A stretch of DNA of 64,000 bases from Pseudomonas sp. CC120222-01a (GTDB lineage Bacteria > Pseudomonadota > Gammaproteobacteria > Pseudomonadales > Pseudomonadaceae). Shown one piece after another: positions 25,886 through 34,237 of the stretch. The position numbers and the translations under genes were made by a program. Position 1 is the stretch's first letter. Each line of letters starts with the position of its first letter. The notes under the pieces are model-generated. The model did not search any database, had not been told where the DNA came from, and saw nothing but the letters and a program-made list of their open reading frames with translations. Location: positions 62,001-126,000 of the forward strand of contig NZ_QEQQ01000006.1 in assembly GCF_003097235.1 (NCBI RefSeq), in the 5' to 3' direction.

Positions 25886-27297
25886 CGCCTGATAAAAAAG
25901 TAAAGATCCTCGCCACCCTCGGCCCTGCGATCAAAGGCATCGACGACATCCGCCAGCTGGTCGAAGCCGGGGTGAACATCTTCCGCCTCAACTTCAGCCA
26001 CGGTGAGCACGCCGACCACGCCCTGCGCTACCAGTGGATCCGCGAAGTCGAGCAGCAGCTGAACTACCCGCTGGGCATCCTCATGGACCTGCAAGGGCCG
26101 AAGCTGCGCGTCGGCCGCTTCGCCGAGGGCAAGGTCCAGCTGCAACGCGGCCAGGCCCTGCGCCTGGACCTGGACAAGACCCCAGGCGACAGCCGCCGGG
26201 TCAACCTGCCGCACCCGGAAATCATCGCGGCGCTGGAGCCGGGCATGGACCTGCTGCTCGACGACGGCAAGCTGCGCCTGCGCGTAACCGCCAAGCACGA
26301 TGACGCCATCGACACCGAAGTGCTGAACGGTGGCGAGCTGTCCGACCGCAAGGGCGTCAACGTGCCGCAAGCGGTGCTCGACCTCTCGCCGCTCACCGAG
26401 AAAGACCGCCGCGACCTGGCCTTCGGCCTGGAACTGGGCGTGGACTGGGTAGCCCTGTCGTTCGTGCAGCGCCCGGAAGACATCGTCGAAGCGCGCCAGC
26501 TGATCGGCGACCGCGCCTACCTGATGGCCAAGATCGAGAAGCCCTCAGCGGTCGAGCAACTGCAAGCCATCGCTGAACTGGCGGACGCGATCATGGTGGC
26601 CCGTGGCGACCTGGGCGTGGAAGTGCCGGCCGAAAGCGTGCCGCAGATCCAGAAGCGCATCATCGGCACCTGCCGCCAGCTCGGCAAACCGGTGGTGGTG
26701 GCCACGCAGATGCTCGAATCGATGCGTTTCTCGCCAGCACCGACCCGCGCCGAAGTCACCGACGTGGCCAACGCCGTGGCCGAAGGCGCCGACGCGGTGA
26801 TGCTGTCGGCCGAGACCGCATCCGGTGACTACCCGCTGGAAGCCGTGCAGATGATGAGCAAGATCATCCGCCAGGTGGAGAACGGCCCGGACTACCAGGC
26901 CCAGCTCGACGTCGGCCGTCCGAAGGCCGAGGCCACCGTATCGGACGCCATCAGCTGCGCGATCCGCCGTATCAGCGGCATCCTGCCGGTGGCGGTGCTG
27001 GTCAACTACAGCGAGTCGGGGGCCTCGACCCTGCGCGCCGCCCGCGAGCGGCCACGGGCGCCGATCCTCAACCTGACGCCGAACCTGGCCACCGCCCGCC
27101 GCCTGAGCGTGGCCTGGGGTGTGCACTCGGTGGTCAACGACCGCCTGCGCCAGGTCGACGAGGTGGTGTCCACCGCCCTGGAAATCGCCCAGGCGCAAGG
27201 CATGGCCAGCCGTGGCGACACCCTGCTGATCACCGCCGGTGTGCCTTTCGGCAAGCCGGGTTCGACTAATACCTTGCGGATCGAGACCCTGGTCTGA
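25882..27297 (+). CDS. pykF: Pyruvate kinase
   Basis: 471-residue pyruvate kinase making ATP and pyruvate from phosphoenolpyruvate. The barrel motifs are intact: RLNFSHGEH (about residue 36), MDLQGPKLRVG, the catalytic-site MAKIEKP with its Lys, MVARGDLGVEVP and VVATQMLESM. It overlaps ttuD by 4 nt. In this operon it serves as the exit from the glyoxylate/glycerate route after enolase. A strong G+C-rich hairpin follows the stop. Confidence 0.97.
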   Translation: MTPDKKVKILATLGPAIKGIDDIRQLVEAGVNIFRLNFSHGEHADHALRYQWIREVEQQLNYPLGILMDLQGPKLRVGRFAEGKVQLQRGQALRLDLDKTPGDSRRVNLPHPEIIAALEPGMDLLLDDGKLRLRVTAKHDDAIDTEVLNGGELSDRKGVNVPQAVLDLSPLTEKDRRDLAFGLELGVDWVALSFVQRPEDIVEARQLIGDRAYLMAKIEKPSAVEQLQAIAELADAIMVARGDLGVEVPAESVPQIQKRIIGTCRQLGKPVVVATQMLESMRFSPAPTRAEVTDVANAVAEGADAVMLSAETASGDYPLEAVQMMSKIIRQVENGPDYQAQLDVGRPKAEATVSDAISCAIRRISGILPVAVLVNYSESGASTLRAARERPRAPILNLTPNLATARRLSVAWGVHSVVNDRLRQVDEVVSTALEIAQAQGMASRGDTLLITAGVPFGKPGSTNTLRIETLV

Positions 27298-27304
27298 GAT
27301 CGCC

Positions 27305-27325
27305 GGGGGCGCTTTGCGCCCCTTT
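27305..27325 (+). terminator. Terminator after pykF
   Basis: GGGGCGC-TTT-GCGCCCC stem-loop followed by TTT, 8 nt after the stop; the T-run is short because a REP unit starts at once. Confidence 0.7.
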
Positions 27326-27409
27326 CGCGACACAAGGCCGCTCCTACAAGGGACCGCGCCAAGGCATGGATACACGGCCCCTGTGGGAGCGGCCTTGTGT
27401 CGCGAAAGG
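27321..27409. repeat. Inverted pair of REP elements
   Basis: TTTCGCGACACAAGGCCGCTCC faces GGAGCGGCCTTGTGTCGCGAAA-type sequence 30 nt away, between pykF and the urea transporter gene. Confidence 0.82.
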
Positions 27410-27497
27410 AGGGCAACGCCCTCCCATTACACCGAACCTGCGGAAAACCGAGGCCCAAAGAGGCCCACCGCTCCCCCATCAACCTCGCTGACTGCCC

Positions 27498-28370
27498 ATG
27501 TACACCAAGAATTTCGTCAACCCGTGCCCCGACTGGGCCACGGCGCTGCTCAACGGCTTCAGCCAGGTGCTGCTGCTGCGCAACCCGCTGTGCGGCCTAT
27601 GCTGCCTGCTGGCCATCCTGCTGACCGCCCCCGACCTGGTCGGCGGCGCCCTGCTTGGCGCCCTCGCCGGCCTGCTCACCGCCCAACGCCGCGGCTACGA
27701 CCGCGCCGACCGCCAGGCCGGGCTGTACTGCTACAACGGCGTGCTGATCGGCATCCTGATCAGCGCCGTGCTGCCCTGGTCGGTCATCCTCCCGCCGCTG
27801 ATCATCGCCGCCGGCGGCCTGTCGAGCATCATCACCCACCAATGGCGCAAGCGCGGCGGCAAGCTGCTGGTCGCCTACACCGCACCCTTCGTGCTGCTCG
27901 GCTGGGTTGCCCTGCTGTTCGCAAGCCCCGCGCCCAGCGGCTTCGTCGAGGCGGAACCTGCGTATGCCCTGGCACGTGGCGTGGGGCAGATCTTCCTGCT
28001 CGACCAGCCGCTGGCCGGTTTGCTGATCATCGTCGGAATGTTCATTGCCAACCCCTATGCGGCGATGTGGGCCGTGCTCGGTTCGGCCATTGGCGGTGGC
28101 GTGGCACTGCTCGCCGACCAGGCGCAAGCCGCATGGTTGGGCTTGTTCGGCTTCAATGCCGCGCTGGCAGCGCTGGCCTTCAGCCGCCAGGGTGAAAAAC
28201 CTTGGGTGACGTTGCTGGCCATTGCCCTGGCCCTGCTGCTGCAACCGTTGTTCAAGCTGTTGCCTGTCGCCGGATTGACTGCGCCCTTCGTCGCTGCTTG
28301 CTGGCTGATGCACCTGGGCAGCCACCTGGCCCAGCACCGGCAGCGCAACCCCAGCCGCTTGCACAGCTGA
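27498..28370 (+). CDS. UT-family urea transporter
   Basis: 290-residue integral membrane protein of the urea transporter (UT-B-like) family. The N-terminal half shows GFSQVLLLRNPLCGL and GLYCYNGVLIGILIS, and the second half repeats the pattern (ANPYAAMWAVLGSAIGGG, GLFGFNAALAALAF), giving the pseudo-twofold channel of the family. It probably moves urea; AllA in this window generates urea, and a catabolic link is plausible. ATG 27498. It is the last gene before the channel gene at 28416. Confidence 0.85.
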   Translation: MYTKNFVNPCPDWATALLNGFSQVLLLRNPLCGLCCLLAILLTAPDLVGGALLGALAGLLTAQRRGYDRADRQAGLYCYNGVLIGILISAVLPWSVILPPLIIAAGGLSSIITHQWRKRGGKLLVAYTAPFVLLGWVALLFASPAPSGFVEAEPAYALARGVGQIFLLDQPLAGLLIIVGMFIANPYAAMWAVLGSAIGGGVALLADQAQAAWLGLFGFNAALAALAFSRQGEKPWVTLLAIALALLLQPLFKLLPVAGLTAPFVAACWLMHLGSHLAQHRQRNPSRLHS

Positions 28371-28415
28371 AACACAGCCCCTAGGCTCTGCCCATCGCAA
28401 TTGTGGAACGAGCCA

Positions 28416-29240
28416 ATGAACAACCCTGCGAGCCTGCGCGAGCAGCTCTACGTCATCGTCTTCCAGACCGACACCGTGGCTGGAAGACGCTTCGACAAGA
28501 TCCTCCTGCTGATCATCCTGGCCAGCCTGGTCACGGTGATCCTCGACAGCATCGACGATGTGCACCAGGGCTACGCCGGCCTGCTGGCCGCCATCGAATG
28601 GGGCTTCACCGCGATCTTCCTGGCCGAGTACCTCACCCGCCTGTACTGCTCGCCCAAGCCCTTGCGCTATGCCTTCAGCTTCTACGGCCTGGTCGACCTG
28701 CTGGCGATCGTGCCGGGGATCATCGCCCTGTACTACAGCGACGCCCAGTACCTGCTGATCATCCGGGTGATCCGGATGTTGCGGATCTTCCGTGTGCTCA
28801 AGCTCAGCCCCTACCTGAAGCAGGCGCACTACCTGATGGATGCGTTGCGTGGCAGCAAGCAGAAGATCATCGTGTTTCTGGTCACCGTTTCCACCCTGGT
28901 GACGGTGTTCGGCACCCTGATGTATGTGATCGAAGGGCCGGAGCATGGCTTTACCAGCATTCCCAAAGGGATCTACTGGGCCATCGTCACGCTGACCACG
29001 GTGGGCTTTGGCGACATCGTGCCGAAGACGCCGCTGGGGCAGGTGCTGTCGTCGTTGGTGATGATCACCGGTTACTCGATCATCGCCGTTCCAACCGGGA
29101 TCTTTACCGCCGAACTGGCCAACGCGATGCGCGGCGAGCAGCTGCAACATGACTGCCCAACCTGCCACAAGAAGACGCATGAACATGCCGCTGCGTTCTG
29201 CTCGCGATGCGGCAATGCGCTGTTCGCTAAAACTGAATAA
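28416..29240 (+). CDS. Voltage-gated (Kv-type) ion channel with C-terminal zinc ribbon
   Basis: 274-residue six-helix ion channel subunit. S4 carries regularly spaced arginines (IIRVIRMLRIFRVLK); the pore has the K+ filter TVGFGD in TLTTVGFGDIVP. Downstream of S6 is a short soluble tail with four cysteines, C247-x2-C250-x11-C262-x2-C265, a rubredoxin-like zinc-ribbon pattern. ATG at 28416 is preferred to a TTG at 28401 because GGAACGAG precedes it. Expected to form a tetramer in the inner membrane; the ribbon's role is unknown. Confidence 0.88.
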   Translation: MNNPASLREQLYVIVFQTDTVAGRRFDKILLLIILASLVTVILDSIDDVHQGYAGLLAAIEWGFTAIFLAEYLTRLYCSPKPLRYAFSFYGLVDLLAIVPGIIALYYSDAQYLLIIRVIRMLRIFRVLKLSPYLKQAHYLMDALRGSKQKIIVFLVTVSTLVTVFGTLMYVIEGPEHGFTSIPKGIYWAIVTLTTVGFGDIVPKTPLGQVLSSLVMITGYSIIAVPTGIFTAELANAMRGEQLQHDCPTCHKKTHEHAAAFCSRCGNALFAKTE

Positions 29241-29332
29241 GCAAAGCGCCATTCGGTCTTTAAACGCCCAAGAACCAAACGTTATAGTCGCTGGCACATT
29301 GCCAAACATTTGAACCAGAACAAGGAAGCAAC

Positions 29333-30331
29333 GTGAAAAAACTCTTCACCGCCTCGCTGCTCGCCGCCGGCCTGGCCTTGGGCAACCTGGCCCAGGCTGC
29401 CCCTACCCTGCTGAACGTTTCCTATGACGTGATGCGCGATTTCTACAAGGACTACAACCCGGCCTTCCAGAAGCACTGGGAGGCCGAGCACAACGAGAAG
29501 GTCAATGTGCAGATGTCCTTCGGCGGCTCGAGCAAGCAGGCGCGTGCGGTGATCGATGGCCTGCCGGCCGATGTCATCACCATGAACATGGCCACCGACA
29601 TCAACGCCCTGGCCGACAATGGCAAGCTGGTGCCGGACAACTGGGTGACCCGCCTGCCGAACAACAGCGCGCCGTTCACCTCGGCCACTGTATTCATCGT
29701 GCGCAAGGGCAATCCGAAGGCGCTGAAGGACTGGCCCGACCTGCTCAAGGATGGCGTGCAGGTGATCGTGCCCAACCCCAAGACTTCGGGTAACGGCCGC
29801 TACACCTATCTGTCGGCCTGGGGCTATGTGCTCAAGCAGGGCGGCGATGAAACCAAGGCCCGCGAATTCGTCGGCAAGCTGTTCAAGCAGGCGCCAGTGC
29901 TCGACACCGGTGGCCGTGCCGCCACCACCACCTTCATGACCAACCAGATCGGCGACGTACTGGTCACCTTCGAGAACGAAGCCGAAATGATCGCCCGCGA
30001 GTTTGGCCGCGATCAGTTCGAAGTGGTCTACCCGAGTGTGTCGGCCGAGGCCGAGCCACCGGTGAGCGTGGTCGACAAGGTGGTGGCCAAGAAAGGCACC
30101 CAGGCCGTCGCCGAGGAATACCTGAAGTACCTGTGGTCGCCAGAGGCCCAGGAAATCGCCGCGCAGAACTACCTGCGCCCGCGGGATGCGACCGTCCTGG
30201 CCAAGTACACCGACCGCTTCCCGAAAGTCGACTTCCTGTCGGTGGAGAAGACCTTTGGTGACTGGCGTACCGTGCAGAAGACCCACTTCAATGATGGTGG
30301 GGTGTTTGACCAGATCTACACCAACCAATAA
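29333..30331 (+). CDS. sbp: Sulfate-binding protein (periplasmic)
   Basis: 332-residue solute-binding protein of the sulfate/thiosulfate ABC importer. It has a signal peptide (MKKLFTASLLAAGLALGNLAQA), LLNVSYDVMRDFYKDYN and the binding motifs MSFGGSSKQARAVIDGLPADV and NPKTSGNGRYTYL. GTG start at 29333 with AAGGAAG. The cysTWA permease and ATPase genes are not adjacent here, so it is an orphan component supplying a transporter encoded elsewhere. Confidence 0.95.
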   Translation: MKKLFTASLLAAGLALGNLAQAAPTLLNVSYDVMRDFYKDYNPAFQKHWEAEHNEKVNVQMSFGGSSKQARAVIDGLPADVITMNMATDINALADNGKLVPDNWVTRLPNNSAPFTSATVFIVRKGNPKALKDWPDLLKDGVQVIVPNPKTSGNGRYTYLSAWGYVLKQGGDETKAREFVGKLFKQAPVLDTGGRAATTTFMTNQIGDVLVTFENEAEMIAREFGRDQFEVVYPSVSAEAEPPVSVVDKVVAKKGTQAVAEEYLKYLWSPEAQEIAAQNYLRPRDATVLAKYTDRFPKVDFLSVEKTFGDWRTVQKTHFNDGGVFDQIYTNQ

Positions 30332-30348
30332 TTGATGTGGCCTGTACC

Positions 30349-30424
30349 GGCCTCTTCGCGGCTAAAGCCGCTCCCACAGGCTCGCCACAGCGCCTGTAGG
30401 AACGGCTTTAGCCGCGAAGAGGCC
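30349..30424. repeat. Inverted pair of REP elements
   Basis: GGCCTCTTCGCGGCTAAAGC faces its reverse complement GCTTTAGCCGCGAAGAGGCC across a short loop between sbp and the MscS-like gene. Confidence 0.85.
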
Positions 30425-30506
30425 GACACAGGTAACGCACTTCCTCGAACTTTCTTTCCCAGCTCACAATCAGTTTCTTGAGTAACCCTGCCCAAGGAGT
30501 ACTCCA

Positions 30507-31232
30507 GTGCTGCGCTTTTTCTCCACCCTGCTGCTCGGCTGCCTGCTGAGCACCCACCTGCTGGCCGCAGACCCTGCCCCCACCGAAGACCAACCCGCCG
30601 AACCGGAACCGGTACTGCAAGGCGGATTGCTCGACCTGGGCATCAACGTCGCGCCATTGCTGGCCGGTGCCGGGGTGATCGGCCTGGCCATCGGCTTTGG
30701 CACGCAGCAACTGGTGCAGGATGTGATCACCGGGTTGTTCATCCTGATCGAGGACACCATCTCGATCGGCGACTGGGTGGTGCTCGACTCCGGCCATGCC
30801 GGTACCGTCGAGAGCCTGACCATCCGCACCCTGCGCCTGCGCGACGGCAAGGGCTTCGTGCACTCGGTGCCCTTCGGCCAGATCAAGGCGGTCACCAACC
30901 AGTCGCGGCAGTTCGCCTATGCGTTTTTTTCGGTGCAGTTCACCTACGACAGCGACGTCGACGAGTCGTTGGGGCTGATTCATGAGGTGGGGCAGTCGAT
31001 CAGCGAAGACCCGCTGCTGCGCATCAACCTGCAGGGGCCGCTGCAGGTGTTCGGGGTCGATCGGATGGACTTGAACGGGTTTGTGCTGACGGCGCAGTTC
31101 CGCACCATTTCCGGTGGGCAGTATGCGGTGAGCCGGGCGTTCAATGAACGGCTGAAGAAACGCGTGGACCAGACTGACAATGTGAGTTTTGCCCAGGTGT
31201 ATCCCATGCCGGTGCGGGGGATCTCAGCCTGA
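30507..31232 (+). CDS. Miniature MscS-type mechanosensitive channel protein
   Basis: 241 residues, far shorter than MscS (about 286) or MscM/YbiO-type relatives. A signal-peptide-like N-terminus (MLRFFSTLLLGCLLSTHLLAADP) and a short Pro/Glu-rich linker are joined directly to the pore helix PLLAGAGVIGLAIGFGTQQLVQDVITG, followed by the complete beta domain (DTISIGDWVVLDSGHAGTVE, SVPFGQIK) and alpha/beta C-terminus. The TM1-TM2 sensor helices are missing. GTG start with AAGGAG. It could be a deletion product of a larger YbiO-like gene that remained in frame; channel activity is uncertain. Confidence 0.8.
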   Translation: MLRFFSTLLLGCLLSTHLLAADPAPTEDQPAEPEPVLQGGLLDLGINVAPLLAGAGVIGLAIGFGTQQLVQDVITGLFILIEDTISIGDWVVLDSGHAGTVESLTIRTLRLRDGKGFVHSVPFGQIKAVTNQSRQFAYAFFSVQFTYDSDVDESLGLIHEVGQSISEDPLLRINLQGPLQVFGVDRMDLNGFVLTAQFRTISGGQYAVSRAFNERLKKRVDQTDNVSFAQVYPMPVRGISA

Positions 31233-31245
31233 TGTCGCCTGTAAT

Positions 31246-31339
31246 GGCCTCTTCGCGGGCAAGCCCGCTCCCACAAGGACCGCGCAATCTTCAGGCCTTG
31301 CGCCGTACCTGTGGGAGCGGGCGTGCCCGCGAAGAGGCC
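31246..31339. repeat. Inverted pair of REP elements
   Basis: GGCCTCTTCGCGGGCAAGCC at the left and GGGCGTGCCCGCGAAGAGGCC-type sequence at the right, in the convergent gap between the MscS-like and methyltransferase genes. Confidence 0.85.
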
Positions 31340-31352
31340 GGCACAGGCAACA

Positions 31353-32279
31353 TCACACCTGGCGGAATACCAAGGCCTTCAAGCCCCCCGCAGGGTCCAC
31401 ATCGGGAAACTCCGGCGGGTTCTCCAACCGCTCGAAGAAGGCCAGCCCAGGCGCCTGCTCGGCCATCCCCTCGATCAGAAACTCCGGCCCGATCCCCGGG
31501 TCGTTGACGCAGGCCAGCACCGTACCACCCTCACTCAGCAATTCCGGCAGTCGCCGCAGGATCTTGGCGTAATCCTGGGTCAGCACGAAGCTGCCACGCT
31601 GGAAGGTCGGTGGGTCGATGATGATCAGGTCGTAAGGCCCGTACTTGCGTACCTTGCCCCACGACTTGAACAGCTCATGCCCCAGGTAGGCGACCCGCGA
31701 CGCATCGTGCCCGTTCAGCCGGTGGTTATCACGCCCCCGCGACAGCGCCGACTTGGCCATGTCCAGGTTCACCACCTGTTCGGCACCGCCAGCAATCGCT
31801 GCCACGGAGAAGCCGCAGGTATAGGCGAACAGGTTGAGCACGCGCTTGCCCGCCGCCTGCTCACGCACCCAGCGCCGGCCATAGCGCATGTCGAGGAACA
31901 GGCCATTGTTCTGCCGCACGCCCAGGTCGAGCAGATAGGTCAGGCCATCCTCGACCACCTCGCGCTGTTGGCAGGGCTCGCCCAGCAGCCACTGGCCCGG
32001 GCTGTCGGGCAGGTAACGGTGCTGGATGAGGATCGCCTGGCCTGTCCATTGCGGGCGTTCGGCCAGGTTGCGCAGCATCGCTTCCAGTTCGGCCAACTGG
32101 CCCTCGGGCGGTTCGCGGAACAGTGCCACCGACAGCACACCCTGCAGCCAGTCCACCGTGACCTGCTCCAGGCCCTCCCAGCAACGGCCGCGGCCATGGA
32201 ACAGGCGGCGGGTTTCGGCCGGGGCAGGATCAAGGGCAGCGAGCAGGTGCTGTTCGAGGGTGTGGATCGGCGAAGTCAT
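31353..32279 (-). CDS. Class I SAM-dependent methyltransferase (RlmI-like)
   Basis: 308 residues. The C-terminal half is a Rossmann methyltransferase with RVLNLFAYTCGFSVAAIAGG (SAM-binding motif I), VNLDMAKSALSRG and the catalytic IIIDPPTF, the pattern of base methyltransferases such as RlmI and RlmK. The N-terminal half probably recognises RNA, but no PUA domain is clear. ATG at 32279 is the first start outside the convergent transporter-coding region. Substrate not known. Confidence 0.82.
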   Translation of the reverse strand: MTSPIHTLEQHLLAALDPAPAETRRLFHGRGRCWEGLEQVTVDWLQGVLSVALFREPPEGQLAELEAMLRNLAERPQWTGQAILIQHRYLPDSPGQWLLGEPCQQREVVEDGLTYLLDLGVRQNNGLFLDMRYGRRWVREQAAGKRVLNLFAYTCGFSVAAIAGGAEQVVNLDMAKSALSRGRDNHRLNGHDASRVAYLGHELFKSWGKVRKYGPYDLIIIDPPTFQRGSFVLTQDYAKILRRLPELLSEGGTVLACVNDPGIGPEFLIEGMAEQAPGLAFFERLENPPEFPDVDPAGGLKALVFRQV

Positions 32280-32311
32280 GGCGGGTCGCAAGCAAGTGAA
32301 AGGCCGCCATT

Positions 32312-33208
32312 CTACCCCTTGGCCGGCACTTGTGCAGAACGGAACCACCAACCTTGCTGCATGCCCGCTGCCGCCAGCAGGATCAACGCCACCCCCAGCC
32401 ACTGCAACGGCGCCAGGCGGTGCCCGAAGGCCACCCAGTCGACCAGGATCGCGGCAATCGGGTAGATGAACGACAGCGCACCGGTCAACGCCGTGGGCAG
32501 GCGCTGGATGGCGCTGTACAGCAGCACATACATCAAGCCGGTGTGGACCATGCCCAGGGTCACCAGGCTGGCCAGCGCCGACGGGGCGCCCGGCAGCCCG
32601 CCCAGCTTCACCCACGGCGCCAGCAGCAGCACTCCGGTGGCGACCTGGATCAGCGCGATCAGGTGCGGTGGCGTACCTTTCAGGCGTTTGATGATCAACG
32701 CGGCGATTGCATAGAGGAACGCAGCGCCCAGCGCCAGGGCAATGCCCTGCAAGTAGTCCTCACCATTGGCCTGGCCCGCGCCATGGGCGCTGACGATCGC
32801 CAGCATGCCCAGGAACGCCACGCTCAGCCAGGTGACCTTGGCGGCGGTGATCTTCTCGCCCAGGAACAGCGCCGCCAGCCCCACCAGCATGAACGGCTGG
32901 ACGTTGTACACCGCCGTGCCGATGGCAATCGACGCCCGCGAGTAAGAGGCGAACAGCAGCACCCAATTGCCGACGATGGCCACGCCACTGCCGATGGCCA
33001 GCAGGAACGCGGTACGGGTTATCACACCCGGCTTGAGAAAGCCGAACGCCGCGCAGATCACCAGCAAGGTGCCGGTGCCGAACACGCAGCGCCAGAACAC
33101 CACTTCCAGCACGGGCTGCCCCGACACCAGCACGAACCAGCCGATGGTCCCGGAAATCAGCATGGCGGCGACCATTTCCAGCGAGCCACGGCGCAAAGAA
33201 CTGTCCAT
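32312..33208 (-). CDS. EamA-family (DMT) inner-membrane transporter
   Basis: 298 residues with ten helices in two EamA repeats (VVAAMLISGTIG-type start; second repeat AAFLYAIAALIIKRL, ALTGALSFIYPIAAILVDW). ATG at 33208 (MDSSLRRG) is chosen because GGGAGGTG lies 6 nt before it. It diverges from the Lrp-type regulator at 33342, the common arrangement for an amino-acid or metabolite exporter and its sensor. Substrate unknown. Confidence 0.87.
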   Translation of the reverse strand: MDSSLRRGSLEMVAAMLISGTIGWFVLVSGQPVLEVVFWRCVFGTGTLLVICAAFGFLKPGVITRTAFLLAIGSGVAIVGNWVLLFASYSRASIAIGTAVYNVQPFMLVGLAALFLGEKITAAKVTWLSVAFLGMLAIVSAHGAGQANGEDYLQGIALALGAAFLYAIAALIIKRLKGTPPHLIALIQVATGVLLLAPWVKLGGLPGAPSALASLVTLGMVHTGLMYVLLYSAIQRLPTALTGALSFIYPIAAILVDWVAFGHRLAPLQWLGVALILLAAAGMQQGWWFRSAQVPAKG

Positions 33209-33341
33209 CTCACACCTCCCTTGGATGATGGCCATAGTATGCGGAGGGTCGCCGTGCACCTTCCAGCGGATATCCAAGGCAGATCAGCCAGTTTACCTTT
33301 ACTATCAAGGCAACTTTCTCGATTTGCCTGATGAGGTAAGC

Positions 33342-33779
33342 ATGACTGACGCCATCGACCAACTGCTGATCAATGCCTTGATGGAAGACTCGCGCCGCTC
33401 GCTCAAGGCCCTGGCGCAGATCAGCGGCCTCTCTGCCCCCAGCGTCAGCGAGCGCCTGCGCCGCCTGGAAGAACGCGGCGTGCTGCGTGGCTACACCGTG
33501 GATATCGACCCGCGCAGCTTCGGCTACCAACTGCAGGCAATCGTACGCATTCGTCCGCTGCCGGGGCAGTTGCAGGAAGTGGAGCGGCAGATCATCGCCA
33601 TCCCCGAGTTCACCGAGTGCGACAAGGTCACCGGCGAGGACTGCTTCATCGCACGGCTGCATGTGCGCTCGATGGAGCAGCTAGACACCCTGCTCGACCG
33701 CATCAATGTGCTGGCCGAAACCAACACCGCGATCATCAAAAAGAGCCCGGTGAAGCGGCGCTTGCCGCCGATGGACTGA
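33342..33779 (+). CDS. Lrp/AsnC-family transcriptional regulator
   Basis: 145-residue feast/famine regulator: N-terminal helix-turn-helix (ALAQISGLSAPSVSERLRRLEERGVL) and a C-terminal RAM ligand domain (VERQIIAIPEFTECDKVTGEDCFIARLHV). ATG at 33342 follows GATGAGGTAAG; the frame is open far upstream but only through antisense of the transporter. It probably controls the divergent EamA gene in response to an amino acid. Confidence 0.92.
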   Translation: MTDAIDQLLINALMEDSRRSLKALAQISGLSAPSVSERLRRLEERGVLRGYTVDIDPRSFGYQLQAIVRIRPLPGQLQEVERQIIAIPEFTECDKVTGEDCFIARLHVRSMEQLDTLLDRINVLAETNTAIIKKSPVKRRLPPMD

Positions 33780-33812
33780 GTGTATCCATTCAAACGGCAA
33801 ACTGGATAATTT

Positions 33813-33822
33813 TTGTACACAG
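33813..33822. promoter_or_regulatory. TTGTACACAG operator-like site
   Basis: One mismatch to TTGTAYACAA, 34 nt after the Lrp-type gene and 416 nt before the NCS1 permease start. Confidence 0.4.
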
Positions 33823-33902
33823 GAATGTCACCATAGGTGCCATTTTTGTGTGCACTTTTCCAGGTAACGCCCCAATACGTTACACATCTTGTGCAACTAA
33901 TT

Positions 33903-33918
33903 CTGACCAAATGATCAA
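33903..33918. promoter_or_regulatory. RutR-like operator, site 1
   Basis: CTGACCAAATGATCAA matches the E. coli RutR consensus TTGACCANNTGGTCAA in 12 of 14 defined positions. Confidence 0.5.
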
Positions 33919-33944
33919 CTAATCAGCCAACTAAAAAATTAAAC

Positions 33945-33960
33945 CTGTTCATTTGGTCAA
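33945..33960. promoter_or_regulatory. RutR-like operator, site 2
   Basis: CTGTTCATTTGGTCAA has a perfect right half (TGGTCAA) and a degenerate left half, 42 nt from site 1, that is four helical turns. Confidence 0.4.
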
Positions 33961-34073
33961 TTTATATTTCCTTTATTTCATCAACTTAATTTTCAAATGC
34001 TTAGATTCAAATTAGTGGCTACCTGAGACTCGCTTTTTCCCTGGCATGGAACTCGCTTTTGTGTGTTCGTGTT

Positions 34074-34083
34074 TTGTATACAA
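34074..34083. promoter_or_regulatory. TTGTATACAA operator-like site (NCS1 permease)
   Basis: Exact palindrome 154 nt upstream of the permease ATG. Confidence 0.6.
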
Positions 34084-34237
34084 ACCTTACGAAACATAAA
34101 TACACAAGAACTCGCGACGCCGGCCCAACACCGGCCGCCGCGCCCAGAACCCAGTGATGCCAAGCTGCACCGACGAGATGGCGAGCCCGTGCGCATGCCC
34201 GCTCATCGCAGTCCACGTGCATCAGGAGCCTGCCGGA

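Larger units (their letters stand above)
33780..34237. other. AT-rich control region of the NCS1 permease
   Basis: 458 bp without a supported gene, clearly lower in G+C than its surroundings. It holds TTGTACACAG (33813), two RutR-like dyads (33903 and 33945) and TTGTATACAA (34074) before the permease start at 34238. Confidence 0.7.

Noticed and set aside
33993..34222. Two small minus-strand frames (67 codons) in the NCS1 control region
   Set aside because: No ribosome binding site, no recognisable motif, and they cover operator-like sites in an AT-rich promoter region.
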